64,000 nt of DNA, taken from contig NZ_JBLUOA010000004.1 of NCBI RefSeq assembly GCF_048060095.1, forward strand, positions 1-64,000, written 5' to 3'. Shown piece by piece: positions 50,451 to 59,595 of the stretch. This DNA is from JBLUOA01 sp048060095 (GTDB lineage: Bacteria > Pseudomonadota > Alphaproteobacteria > Rhodobacterales > Rhodobacteraceae). Both the position numbers and the translations under genes were made by a program. The number at the start of each line of letters is the position of its first letter. The stretch's first letter is position 1. The notes under the pieces were generated by a model. That model was not told where the DNA came from. It made no database searches and saw nothing but the letters and a program-made list of their open reading frames with translations.

Positions 50451-51557
50451 ATGCACGATAAACAATTCATGAAAGAAACGCTGCAAGACAGCGCCCACGC
50501 CTACAAGGAAGGCCGCATGGACCGCCGCACGTTTCTGGCGCTTTGCGGGGCGTCAGGCGTTGCGCTGAACGCTGTAATGGCGGGCGATGCAAAGGCTGCG
50601 GTTGATCACGTGGTGATGTGGAACTGGGGTGGCCAGTCCGAGGAATGCCATGGGTCCGCCATCGGGGATGCCTTCACGGCCAAGACCGGCAAGGGGCTGA
50701 AGTTCGACACCTCCGGCCCGCTGGAAGGCAAGATCAGGGAAATGGTCGACAGCGGTAATGTCACGGCGGACGTGGCGGATGCGGACCTGTTCAACGCCGT
50801 ATCGCTGGGGCCAACCGGCCACCTTGAACCGATTGATTACTCGGTCGTGTCCAAGGACAAGACTCTGCCTGGCTACGCGCTGGAGCATGGTGTTTCCGTG
50901 ATCCTCTATGGATACGCGTTCGTCTATGACACCGAAGCCTATGGCGACAATCCCCCCCAGAACTGGGCGGATTTCTTTGACACCGCTAATTTCCCCGGTA
51001 TGCGCTCGCTTTACAAATGGGCCAATGGCTCGCTTGAGGCGGCTTTGATGGCGGACGGCGTGGCAGGTGATGCGCTTTATCCTCTCGACATGGATCGTGC
51101 GCTGGCCAAGGTGACGTCTATCAAGGACGACAGCCTTTATTGGGGATCAGGTTCCGAGGCGCATTCCATGGTCGTGAACGGCGAAGTCTCCATGGGGATG
51201 GTCTGGCAAAACCGGGGTCGCAACATCGAAAACGATACCGATGGGCGCTACAAGCTGGTGAACAATCAGGCCATGGCGATGCCCGGTGCCTACATCGTGC
51301 CGAAGGGCAACCCGGCCGGGGCCGCCGTGATGGAGTTCATCGCAACCGCGCAGGAAGTCCCCGCGCAGCTGGCGCTGCTTGATTGTCTGGGCATGACGCC
51401 CTCAAACCCCGAGGCGTTCGACCAGATCCCGGAGGATCAACAGGATTACGCCATTACGTCGGCCAGGAACATCGACAAGATCGTCTATAACGATCCCAAT
51501 TGGTGGGGCAATAATGGCGGGGATGCCGTGAACGCGTTCCTCGAAGCGATCAGCTAA
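50451..51557 (+). CDS. PotD-type solute-binding protein, Tat-exported
   Basis: A 368-residue periplasmic binding protein of the PotD/SBP_bac family. A twin-arginine motif (MDRRTFLALCGASG) is preceded by an unusually long N-region of ~23 residues; the hydrophobic core ends at AKAA. Core features include WNWGGQ and WADFFDTANFPGMRSL. The ATG at 50451 has GGAGGAAG upstream. An open frame to 50406 is not needed. Aromatic residues such as W and Y in the binding region fit a quaternary ammonium ligand, but this is not proven. Confidence 0.9.
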   Translation: MHDKQFMKETLQDSAHAYKEGRMDRRTFLALCGASGVALNAVMAGDAKAAVDHVVMWNWGGQSEECHGSAIGDAFTAKTGKGLKFDTSGPLEGKIREMVDSGNVTADVADADLFNAVSLGPTGHLEPIDYSVVSKDKTLPGYALEHGVSVILYGYAFVYDTEAYGDNPPQNWADFFDTANFPGMRSLYKWANGSLEAALMADGVAGDALYPLDMDRALAKVTSIKDDSLYWGSGSEAHSMVVNGEVSMGMVWQNRGRNIENDTDGRYKLVNNQAMAMPGAYIVPKGNPAGAAVMEFIATAQEVPAQLALLDCLGMTPSNPEAFDQIPEDQQDYAITSARNIDKIVYNDPNWWGNNGGDAVNAFLEAIS

Positions 51558-51613
51558 GCTGACAAACGTGCTGCCGATTTGATCCGGCGGCACGCACCCA
51601 GCTGCTTTACCTC

Positions 51614-52462
51614 ATGCAAGCCGTCACCCGACATATACATCCCGGATGGTTGATCGTCGCGCCGCTGCTGGCGATGGTGGTGGCGCTGTATCTGGGGCCG
51701 ATCCTGAACATCCTGTGGCTGAGCGTGACCGACCCCGAGCCAGGTTTTGGCAACTACGCCAAATTGGGGGAAAGCGATGCGCTGATCCGCATTGTCTGGA
51801 CCACGGTGCGCATCTGTATCATCACCACCTTGTTCAGCGTGATCTTAGGCTATTCCATCGCTTACGCCATGGTGCACTGCCACCGACGCCAGAAGAACTA
51901 CATGCTGACGCTGCTGCTTGTGTCTTTCTGGATATCCATTCTTGTCCGCACCTTTTCCTGGCTGATGCTGCTGGGGCGCAAGGGGCTGGTGAACGGGACG
52001 CTGGAAAACATCGGGCTGATCGCCGAACCCATTGCCTTTATGCGCAACGAATTGGGCGTGCTGATCGGCATGGTGCACTATATGATACCTTACGCGGTGT
52101 TGCCGCTGCTGGTGTCGATGCAATCGCTTGATACCCGAGTGATGGATGCCTCGCGCAATCTGGGGGCCACCGGGACACAGACGTTCTGGCGCATCTACCT
52201 GCCGCTGACCACGCCGGGGCTGGTCGCTTCGACGCTGCTCGTGTTCATCCTTAGCCTCGGGTTCTATGTCACGCCCGCCGTGCTGGGTGGGGGCAAGGTG
52301 CTGATGGTGGCGGAATACATCTCGGTGCAATTGCTGGTCACGCTGAAGTGGGGCACAGCGGCGATGCTTGCGGCCCTGATGCTGTTCGGCGTGCTGGCAA
52401 TGCTGTGGGTAATGTCGCGCTTCATGAAGCTCAGCACGGTGTTCGGGGGGGCGGCGCGATGA
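51614..52462 (+). CDS. PotB-type ABC transporter permease
   Basis: A 282-residue inner-membrane permease with about six helices (LIVAPLLAMVVALYLGPILNI first). The EAA loop is visible as DTRVMDASRNLGATGTQTF. It forms the channel with the next permease, which overlaps its stop (ATGA). Orientation and spacing place it in the same transcript as the ATPase and binding-protein genes, 56 bp after the latter. Confidence 0.9.
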   Translation: MQAVTRHIHPGWLIVAPLLAMVVALYLGPILNILWLSVTDPEPGFGNYAKLGESDALIRIVWTTVRICIITTLFSVILGYSIAYAMVHCHRRQKNYMLTLLLVSFWISILVRTFSWLMLLGRKGLVNGTLENIGLIAEPIAFMRNELGVLIGMVHYMIPYAVLPLLVSMQSLDTRVMDASRNLGATGTQTFWRIYLPLTTPGLVASTLLVFILSLGFYVTPAVLGGGKVLMVAEYISVQLLVTLKWGTAAMLAALMLFGVLAMLWVMSRFMKLSTVFGGAAR

Positions 52463-53256
52463 CCTCGGGTCTGTTCGCCAAATTCAACCGCGTGGGCGCA
52501 TGGGTGCTGCTGCTGTTTCTGGCGACGCCGGCGTTGATCGCGATTCCGGTATCGCTGACGCCGAAACGGTTCCTTTCGATGCCCAAGGATGAGCTGTCCC
52601 TGCGCCATTTCGAAAAACTGTTCACGTCTGAGGAGTGGCTGTCGAGCTTTTTCCAAAGCGGAGTGATCGCGGTGTCAACGTCCCTGTTGGCGACCTTCCT
52701 CGGGACATTGTGTGCCATCGGACTGTGGCGCGTGTCGTCGAAGTACTCGGAATTGGTGCGCGCCTTCCTGCTGCTGCCGCTGATTATCCCGCAGATCATT
52801 TCGGCCATGGCGTTCTATCGGTTGTGGATACCGCTTGGGTTGCTTGACAGTTATGCCGGGCTGATCTTCGCGCATACGATTTTGGCGGCCCCTATGGTGC
52901 TGATCACTGTCAGCGCATCGCTGGCGACGTTTGATCCGAAGTTGGAACAGGCCTCAAAAAATCTCGGCGCTTCTAACTGGACGACTATGCGCCGGGTGAT
53001 CCTGCCCTCGATCAAACCGGGTGTCTTTGCAGGGGCGCTATTCGCCTTCATCCTTAGCTGGGATGAGATTGTCGTGACGCTGTTCATCTCAAAATACAAC
53101 GTCTACACGCTGCCGCGCCGGATGTGGAACGGCATCCGCGAAAACACCGATCCAACCGTGGCCGCCGCCGCCGTCGTGCTGATCGCCATCACCATTATCG
53201 CCTTCGTGATTTTTTCGATCATGTCCCGCCGCAATGCCAAATCCGAGGCCAAATAG
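52459..53256 (+). CDS. PotC-type ABC transporter permease
   Basis: A 265-residue inner-membrane permease with six predicted helices. The EAA loop is DPKLEQASKNLGASNWTTM, and the motif AFILSWDEIVVTLF is typical of PotC proteins. The start at 52459 overlaps the previous stop; the longer frame from 52348 lies inside the PotB-like gene and is rejected. It completes the four-gene importer and is followed after 12 bp by the acyl-CoA dehydrogenase. Confidence 0.9.
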   Translation: MTSGLFAKFNRVGAWVLLLFLATPALIAIPVSLTPKRFLSMPKDELSLRHFEKLFTSEEWLSSFFQSGVIAVSTSLLATFLGTLCAIGLWRVSSKYSELVRAFLLLPLIIPQIISAMAFYRLWIPLGLLDSYAGLIFAHTILAAPMVLITVSASLATFDPKLEQASKNLGASNWTTMRRVILPSIKPGVFAGALFAFILSWDEIVVTLFISKYNVYTLPRRMWNGIRENTDPTVAAAAVVLIAITIIAFVIFSIMSRRNAKSEAK

Positions 53257-53268
53257 ACGAGGCTAAGA

Positions 53269-54429
53269 ATGAACATGGAAACCAGTCACGAAACCGACCT
53301 GTTGGTCAGCACTGTCCGCCGCTTTGTGGAAACCGAGATGTATCCTCATGAGGAGGAGGTCGACCGTCTGGGCCATGTTCCCGAAGAAATTGGCCGTCGG
53401 ATCGAAGCCAAGGCGCATGAACTGGGGCTTTTTGCCTGCAACCTGCCCGAAGACGTGGGCGGCGGTGGTCTGGGCTATGGCCCGATGTCACGGGTTGAAC
53501 GCGAATATGGCAAGACCAGCCACGCGCTGCAAAGCTGGGCCGCGCGGCCGACCGAATTGTTGATGGCCTGCGAGGGCGATCAGCGAGAACAATACCTGTT
53601 TCCCGCCGTGCGCGGTGAAAAACGCGAGCTGTTTGCCCTGACTGAACCAGACGCCGGATCAGACGTGATGGGCATGAAAACCAACGCGCGACGGGATGGA
53701 GATGACTGGATACTCAATGGGTCCAAACACTTTATCTCGGGCCCGTGTATGCCCGATTTCGCCATCGTCTTTGCCGCCACGGGCAAGGATGAAACCCCGC
53801 GCGGCCCGCGCAAACGGGTGACTGCCTTTCTGGTAGATGTAGGTACCAAGGGTTTCGACTGCCGCGAAGGCACGAAATGCGTCAGCTACCGGGGCTACAA
53901 GACGTTTGAGCTTCATTTCGACAACGTGCGCCTTGGTCCCGGCCAAGTGCTGGGCGAAGAGGGCACGGGGCTGGAACTGTCCGGCAAATGGCTTGGCATG
54001 GGGCGTATCTGGGTCGGGGCGACCTGCTGCGGCAAGGCGGAACGTATCCTTCAGATGGCCACCGAATGGGCCGCCTCGCGCAAGCAGTTCGGCAAACCCA
54101 TCGGCGCGTTTCAGGCCACGGGGTTCCGGCTGGCCGATGGCGCAATCCAACTGCGGGCGGCTGACCTGATGGTCCAAGATACCGTCGCCCGGGCCGAGAA
54201 AGGCGTGATGAGCGATGCGGATGCGGCGATGATCAAGGTCTTCTGCTCGGAAATGCTGGGCAAGATTGCAGATGACGCGGTGCAGATATACGGCGGCATG
54301 GGCTTGATGGAAGAACTGCCGATCCAGCGCTTCTGGCGCGATAGTCGGCTGGAGCGCATCTGGGACGGCACCAGCGAAATCCAACGCCATATCATCACAC
54401 GTTCTATCCTGCGGCCCCTTGGTGCATGA
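53269..54429 (+). CDS. Acyl-CoA dehydrogenase, possibly gamma-butyrobetainyl/crotonobetainyl-CoA type
   Basis: A 386-residue FAD-dependent acyl-CoA dehydrogenase (FALTEPDAGSDVMGM, the FISGP loop, AASRKQFGKPIGAFQA, QIYGGMGLMEELPI). The position of the usual catalytic glutamate in the YEGT motif is aspartate here (IWDGTSEIQ, D366). In this context the enzyme could oxidise gamma-butyrobetainyl-CoA to crotonobetainyl-CoA, feeding the CaiD-like hydratase. It follows the importer by 12 bp and overlaps the CoA synthetase gene (ATGA). GAGG sits 6 bases before the ATG. Confidence 0.88.
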   Translation: MNMETSHETDLLVSTVRRFVETEMYPHEEEVDRLGHVPEEIGRRIEAKAHELGLFACNLPEDVGGGGLGYGPMSRVEREYGKTSHALQSWAARPTELLMACEGDQREQYLFPAVRGEKRELFALTEPDAGSDVMGMKTNARRDGDDWILNGSKHFISGPCMPDFAIVFAATGKDETPRGPRKRVTAFLVDVGTKGFDCREGTKCVSYRGYKTFELHFDNVRLGPGQVLGEEGTGLELSGKWLGMGRIWVGATCCGKAERILQMATEWAASRKQFGKPIGAFQATGFRLADGAIQLRAADLMVQDTVARAEKGVMSDADAAMIKVFCSEMLGKIADDAVQIYGGMGLMEELPIQRFWRDSRLERIWDGTSEIQRHIITRSILRPLGA

Positions 54430-56516
54430 CCCCGGAACGTCGCGCGAATTTCCAACGTCTGCTCAGGCCGCGCCATATCGCCTTTGTCGGCGGGCGGGAC
54501 GCCACAATCGCGGTGCGCGAGGCGCACAGGCGCGGGTTCGCCGGACAAATGTGGGCGGTGAACCCAAACCGTGCTGATTTGGACGGTGTGCCTTGCGTGC
54601 CCTCTATCGCTGATATGCCGGGGGTGCCTGACGCGGTTTACCTTGCTATTCCAGCGGGCGGTGTCGTCGCTGCACTGCGCGAATTGGCAGCTATGGGCGT
54701 CGGCGGCGTGGTGTGCTTTTCGGCGGGGTTCAAGGAAACAGGCGACGCGCAGGCTGAACAGGCACTGGTTGGGGCAGCAGGTGACATGGCCCTGATCGGG
54801 CCTAACTGCTACGGGTTGATCAACTACATCGACAACACAGCGCTTTGGTCTTTCGAACATGGCGGTTGGACCCCCGGATACGGCGCCGCGATCATCACCC
54901 AGTCGGGTATGTTTTCGTCAGACATCACGATGAGCGCGCGTTCCCTGCCGTTGGCCTACATGGTTTCGGCGGGCAATCAGGCGGTGTTGGGGTTGGAAGA
55001 TTTTCTGGACGTTTTCGCAGACGACCCGGCGGTGCGCGCCATCGGGCTGCATATCGAGGGGCTGCAAGACATCCCGGCCTTTGAACGTGCGGCCTTAAAG
55101 GCGATTGAGCAGGGCGTCGCGGTGGTGGCGCTCAAGACAGGCAGCTCAGCCATCGGCGCGACATTGACGGTAAGCCACACAGGCTCACTCTCGGGACCGG
55201 ATGACCTTTACGAAGCACTGTTTGCGCGGTCAGGTGTGATCAGCGTGACGAGCCCTGCGCAGTTTCTGGAAACGCTGAAGTATCTCTGTGTCGTGGGCGC
55301 TCCGGCTGGGCCCGCTGTCGCGGGGTTTACCTGCTCGGGCGGTGGCGCCACGATGCTGGCCGATCACGCCGAAAAGATCGGGCTGACCTTCCCTGAGGTC
55401 AGGTGCGATGAGAACCCGGCCCTCGCCGATCTGTTGCCCGACATTGCGACGGTGTCGAACCCGCTGGACTACACGACGCCGATCTGGGGACAGGCGGATC
55501 GCACCTATCCGGTCTTTGCCAAGGCGATGGAATCTATCGCAGCGGATGCCGCGGTTCTGGTGCAAGACTATCCGGCGGAGGGGCTGGATGCCTCAAAACT
55601 ATACTATCAGAATGACGCCGAAGCCTTTGCACAAGCGGCCAAGGAACAGGCGATTCCAGCCGCGATCTGCGCAACCCTGCCCGAGAATCTCGACAAAGAT
55701 ACGCGTCGGCATCTGATCTCGCTCGGGGTGGCCCCAATGCAGGGGATCCATGAAACATTGAACGCAATCCGAGATGCCGCAACGTGGTCGGAACGGCGCA
55801 AACGCATCACGGCCGCGCGGCCCGCGCCATTGTTGGCGGTGGGTGCGCTGGCCGCGCCGCAGATGTTGACCGAGGATGCAGGAAAGTCGTGGCTTTCAGC
55901 ACGCGGGGTCGCGGTCCCTGAAGGCAGGACCGTGACCGCCAAAGACGCTGAAGACGCTGCCGCTGAAGTCGGCTATCCCGTCGTGCTCAAGATGATGTCG
56001 CCGCACCTTGCCCATAAGACAGAGGCCGGGGCTGTGGCCCTCGGCGTTACGGACGCGGCGGCGTTGGCTGTTGCACTCAACCAGATGACAGAAACGATCC
56101 GGGCTTTTGACCCGCAGTCTGTGACAGACAGTTTTCTGGTTGAAACCATGCTGCGACCGCCTTTGGCGGAGATGATCGTGACCCTACGGTCTGATCCGCA
56201 ATTCGGTGCGGCCTTGGTGATGGGAAGCGGGGGGGTGTTAACCGAACTTGTCGGTGATGCCGTGACACTTCTGCTGCCGACGACACCGGCGGAGATCGCC
56301 GAGGCTCTGAAATCCTTGCGGGTTGCGCGTCTGCTGAACGGGTTTCGAGGTCGCGACTCCGCTGATCTCGACAAGGTTACTAAAGCGCTGCACCATCTTT
56401 GTGGTGTCTTCGTTCAGGAACATGAGGCCCTGTCCGAAATTGAGATTAACCCGATGTTCATATACACGGACCACATCGTCGCAGTTGATGCGCTGATCCA
56501 TGTGATACCCCAATGA
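54426..56516 (+). CDS. Acyl-CoA synthetase, NDP-forming (fused alpha-beta type)
   Basis: A 696-residue ADP-forming acyl-CoA synthetase. The N-terminal CoA-binding and ligase domains (residues ~1-450) include LIGPNCYGLINY and the VSHTGSLSG segment associated with the phosphohistidine region. The C-terminal ATP-grasp domain (residues ~480-690) includes GYPVVLKMMSPHLAHKTEAG-type sequence. It activates an acid to its CoA ester with ATP to ADP. Overlap with the acyl-CoA dehydrogenase gene suggests gamma-butyrobetaine or carnitine activation, replacing the AMP-forming CaiC type. Acetate or another acid is possible. Confidence 0.87.
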   Translation: MTPERRANFQRLLRPRHIAFVGGRDATIAVREAHRRGFAGQMWAVNPNRADLDGVPCVPSIADMPGVPDAVYLAIPAGGVVAALRELAAMGVGGVVCFSAGFKETGDAQAEQALVGAAGDMALIGPNCYGLINYIDNTALWSFEHGGWTPGYGAAIITQSGMFSSDITMSARSLPLAYMVSAGNQAVLGLEDFLDVFADDPAVRAIGLHIEGLQDIPAFERAALKAIEQGVAVVALKTGSSAIGATLTVSHTGSLSGPDDLYEALFARSGVISVTSPAQFLETLKYLCVVGAPAGPAVAGFTCSGGGATMLADHAEKIGLTFPEVRCDENPALADLLPDIATVSNPLDYTTPIWGQADRTYPVFAKAMESIAADAAVLVQDYPAEGLDASKLYYQNDAEAFAQAAKEQAIPAAICATLPENLDKDTRRHLISLGVAPMQGIHETLNAIRDAATWSERRKRITAARPAPLLAVGALAAPQMLTEDAGKSWLSARGVAVPEGRTVTAKDAEDAAAEVGYPVVLKMMSPHLAHKTEAGAVALGVTDAAALAVALNQMTETIRAFDPQSVTDSFLVETMLRPPLAEMIVTLRSDPQFGAALVMGSGGVLTELVGDAVTLLLPTTPAEIAEALKSLRVARLLNGFRGRDSADLDKVTKALHHLCGVFVQEHEALSEIEINPMFIYTDHIVAVDALIHVIPQ

Positions 56517-57655
56517 GCACGCATAAAACCACCCCAAACCCGGACCTCTCGGTCGGCCCCGACAACAAGCAGCGCTGGAACCAGCCAGCCCACCGCCGCC
56601 ACGGTTTCCACAATGCACATCGCCTTTTTCGCCGTGCTTTTATGGTGCGGTCGCGTGACGTGCTTATGCTGGAACCTGCGGCGCAAGACCTGACAAAGCA
56701 GGTTCCGGAACTGGCCAGCCTTATCCAACACCCCGCCTTTTCAGCATTCTGTTGCCTGCGCGACGATGAGATCGTCATGGAGGCCGCCGCGCCCGATTTT
56801 TCGACAACGCAGCCCCATTCCATTCAATCGGTGACGAAACTGCACATTCACCTGATTATCGGTCAATTGCTGGAACAGGGGCTGCTGTCACTTGACGCAA
56901 AAGTCTCGGACTATCTGCCCGGCATCGGGTCGGGTTACCGCGATGCCACGGTTCAGGCCTTGTTGGATATGGCCGTCACCAATGACTTTACCGAAGACTA
57001 CAGTGACCCAATGTCGGATTGCTACCTTGAAGAGATTGCTTTGGGGTGGCGCCTGCCGGGCCCCGGCCTTGAAGAAATCACGCTCGGGGATTTTGCGTCC
57101 GGCATTACCGGTTTCCGGGCGACTGCGGCGCGTTCGCAGGCAGAGTATAAATCCGCGAACACCGATGTGCTGACGTTGATCGCCGCGGAGGTCTCGCCCA
57201 TCCCGCTTGCTGCGCATATCGAGCGGATAGCTGACGCCGTGGGCTATGAAGGTGCTTTTCACATCAGTTGCAGCCCAGACGGCCACCCTGCGTTTTCGGG
57301 TGGCGGCTGTCTAAGCGCGCGTGATCTGGCCCGGTTCGGATTGTTTCTGGCGCGCAAAGGCCACAATCTGCATGGCCAGCCCATCGGCAATGCGGCCTTT
57401 CTGGAGCATAGCCTTACGCGACCTACACCCGAAATGACGCCACCCAAAGAGTGGCTGAGATATTCAAACCAAACCATGACAGATGGTCGTGTGGTGGGTC
57501 ATGCGGGGTATGGGGGCCAGTTTCTGATGGTCGACATGAAAACCGGCACGTCTTGCGCATTCCTTAGCGTTCTTGAGAACGAAGCCGGCTATGACGACGA
57601 CTACATGAGCAACGTCGCGCGTATTTTACGGCTGGTCTGCTGTGGGTCAGGGTAG
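56513..57655 (+). CDS. Serine hydrolase of the beta-lactamase / class C esterase family
   Basis: A 380-residue protein of the beta-lactamase-like serine hydrolase family. The catalytic SxxK is S106-V-T-K109, in SIQSVTKLHIHL; a later YKSANTDVL supplies a YxN-like element and HAGYGGQF stands for the KTG box. No signal peptide is seen, so a cytoplasmic esterase, thioesterase or amidase is more likely than a secreted lactamase. It is translationally coupled to the CoA synthetase (ATGA). A role as the missing betainyl-CoA thioesterase is speculation. Confidence 0.82.
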   Translation: MSTHKTTPNPDLSVGPDNKQRWNQPAHRRHGFHNAHRLFRRAFMVRSRDVLMLEPAAQDLTKQVPELASLIQHPAFSAFCCLRDDEIVMEAAAPDFSTTQPHSIQSVTKLHIHLIIGQLLEQGLLSLDAKVSDYLPGIGSGYRDATVQALLDMAVTNDFTEDYSDPMSDCYLEEIALGWRLPGPGLEEITLGDFASGITGFRATAARSQAEYKSANTDVLTLIAAEVSPIPLAAHIERIADAVGYEGAFHISCSPDGHPAFSGGGCLSARDLARFGLFLARKGHNLHGQPIGNAAFLEHSLTRPTPEMTPPKEWLRYSNQTMTDGRVVGHAGYGGQFLMVDMKTGTSCAFLSVLENEAGYDDDYMSNVARILRLVCCGSG

Positions 57656-57792
57656 GAGCCGTTTCTAGCAAACACACCCGGCAAGAATGTCCCGCGAAAC
57701 CACCCGATCCGCATCTCCCCTATTTACACCACTCCCGACCTTTGGGCAGATGGCACCATCGCGAAAAGTCCAGCAGGAGAAAACCCTTCACC

Positions 57793-58404
57793 ATGACCGA
57801 TGACATCAACGCCCGACACGCCGAGAAGATGCGCAAGATCAAGGCTGCGCGTGACAAGATGATGCAAACCAAGACCGAGGAAAAAGGTCTGATCATGGTG
57901 CATACCGGGTCTGGGAAGGGGAAATCTTCTTCGGGGTTTGGGATGATTATGCGCTGTATCGGGCACGGTATGCCTTGCGCGGTGGTGCAGTTCATCAAGG
58001 GCAATTGGATCACCGGAGAGAAGCAGCTTCTGCGCGAGCGTTTTGCCGATGAATGCCGGTTTTTCGTGTCGGGCGAAGGCTTCACCTGGGAAACGCAGGA
58101 CCGGGAGCGTGACATCGCGGCGGCTGAGAATGGCTGGAAGATCGCGCGGGAACAGATCCTCGACCCGGACATTCAGTTTGTCCTGCTGGATGAAATAAAC
58201 ATCGCGCTTAGATACGACTACCTTGATATCGATGAGGTTGTGGAGTTTCTGCTGCATGAAAAACCGCAGATGACCCATGTCTGCCTGACCGGTCGCAACG
58301 CCAAGCCCGAACTGATCGAGGCCGCAGACCTCGTTACCGAGATGACGCTGGTCAAGCATCCGTTCAAGGATGGCGTGAAGGCACAGCGCGGCGTCGAAAT
58401 GTAG
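57793..58404 (+). CDS. cobO: Cob(I)yrinic acid a,c-diamide adenosyltransferase
   Basis: A 203-residue CobO/BtuR-type adenosyltransferase. The P-loop is GSGKGKSSSGFG; other family segments are VQFIKGNWITGE and VLLDEINIALRYDYL. It attaches the adenosyl group from ATP to corrinoids, giving the adenosylcobalamin form needed by methylmalonyl-CoA mutase (6154). The start at 57793 is preceded by AGGAG; an upstream frame to 57742 is not family-like. No other cobalamin genes lie around it, so it is an isolated enzyme here. The 137-bp gap before it shows no cobalamin riboswitch. Confidence 0.94.
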   Translation: MTDDINARHAEKMRKIKAARDKMMQTKTEEKGLIMVHTGSGKGKSSSGFGMIMRCIGHGMPCAVVQFIKGNWITGEKQLLRERFADECRFFVSGEGFTWETQDRERDIAAAENGWKIAREQILDPDIQFVLLDEINIALRYDYLDIDEVVEFLLHEKPQMTHVCLTGRNAKPELIEAADLVTEMTLVKHPFKDGVKAQRGVEM

Positions 58405-58473
58405 TCTCGTCTGGTAACATCGGGCATGGCCGCGTAACTAGAACAAGTCGGAACGCAGACGTTGGGAAACACT

Positions 58474-59595
58474 ATGACGAAGCGGGCGCTTATCACGGGC
58501 ATAACGGGGCAGGACGGGTCGTATCTTGCCGAATTTCTGCTTGAAAAAGGCTACGAGGTTCACGGCATCAAGCGCCGTGCGTCGTCGTTCAACACGCAGC
58601 GGCTGGATCACATCTACCAGGACCCGCACGAGGTGAACCCGAAGCTGCACTTGCATTACGGCGATCTGACCGACACCTCGAACCTGACGCGCATCCTGTC
58701 CGAAGTGAAGCCGGACGAGGTCTACAACCTCGGCGCGCAAAGCCACGTCGCGGTCAGTTTCGAGGCCCCGGAATACACCGCCGATGTCGATGCGATCGGC
58801 ACGTTGCGGATGTTGGAAGCGATCCGGTTTCTTGGCCTGCAGGACAAGACCCGGTTCTATCAGGCGTCGACGTCGGAACTATACGGGCTGGTGCAGGAAA
58901 CCCCGCAGACGGAAACGACTCCGTTCCATCCACGGTCGCCCTACGGCGTTGCCAAGCTTTACGCCTATTGGATCGCCGTCAATTACCGCGAGGCCTATGG
59001 CATGTATGCCTGCAACGGCATCCTGTTTAACCACGAAAGCCCACGGCGCGGCGAAACCTTTGTGACCCGCAAGATCACCCGCGGTCTGGCGAATATCGCG
59101 CAAGGCTTGGACACGTGCCTGCACATGGGCAACATCGACGCGCTGCGCGACTGGGGCCACGCGCAGGATTATGTGCGGATGCAATGGCTGATGCTGCAAC
59201 AGGATCAGCCTGAGGATTTCGTGATCGCCACAGGCAAGCAATTCTCAGTCCGGGATTTCATCGGCTGGACGGCGGCGGAGCTTGGCATCACCCTGCGATT
59301 TGAAGGGTCGGGTGTGGATGAGGTTGGCGTGGTTGACTCGGTTACGGGCGACAATGCCCCCGACATCAACCCCGGCGACGTGATCGTGCGGATCGACCCG
59401 CGCTATTTCCGCCCGGCTGAGGTGGAAACGCTGCTGGGTGATCCAACGAAGGCGCGGGAAAAACTCGGCTGGGTTCCAGAGATCACGGCGCAGGAGATGT
59501 GCGTCGAGATGGTGGCCGAAGACCTGAAGGCGGCCCGGCGGCACCGGTTGCTGCGCGAAAACGCGCTGGAACTGCCGTTCCCCTCGGAAACATGA
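58474..59595 (+). CDS. gmd: GDP-mannose 4,6-dehydratase
   Basis: A 373-residue extended SDR enzyme. The cofactor motif is GITGQDGSYLAE, with the active-site Y-x3-K in SPYGVAKLYAYW and the FNHESPRRGETFVTRKI segment that is typical of GMD. It converts GDP-mannose to GDP-4-keto-6-deoxymannose, the precursor of GDP-L-fucose. The ATG at 58474 is preferred to an upstream TTG. Its stop overlaps the fcl start (ATGA), so both act in one pathway. Confidence 0.96.
   Translation: MTKRALITGITGQDGSYLAEFLLEKGYEVHGIKRRASSFNTQRLDHIYQDPHEVNPKLHLHYGDLTDTSNLTRILSEVKPDEVYNLGAQSHVAVSFEAPEYTADVDAIGTLRMLEAIRFLGLQDKTRFYQASTSELYGLVQETPQTETTPFHPRSPYGVAKLYAYWIAVNYREAYGMYACNGILFNHESPRRGETFVTRKITRGLANIAQGLDTCLHMGNIDALRDWGHAQDYVRMQWLMLQQDQPEDFVIATGKQFSVRDFIGWTAAELGITLRFEGSGVDEVGVVDSVTGDNAPDINPGDVIVRIDPRYFRPAEVETLLGDPTKAREKLGWVPEITAQEMCVEMVAEDLKAARRHRLLRENALELPFPSET

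Noticed and set aside
57656..57792. Cobalamin riboswitch upstream of the corrinoid adenosyltransferase
   Set aside because: The gap is only 137 bp and lacks the conserved B12-box; too short for the element.
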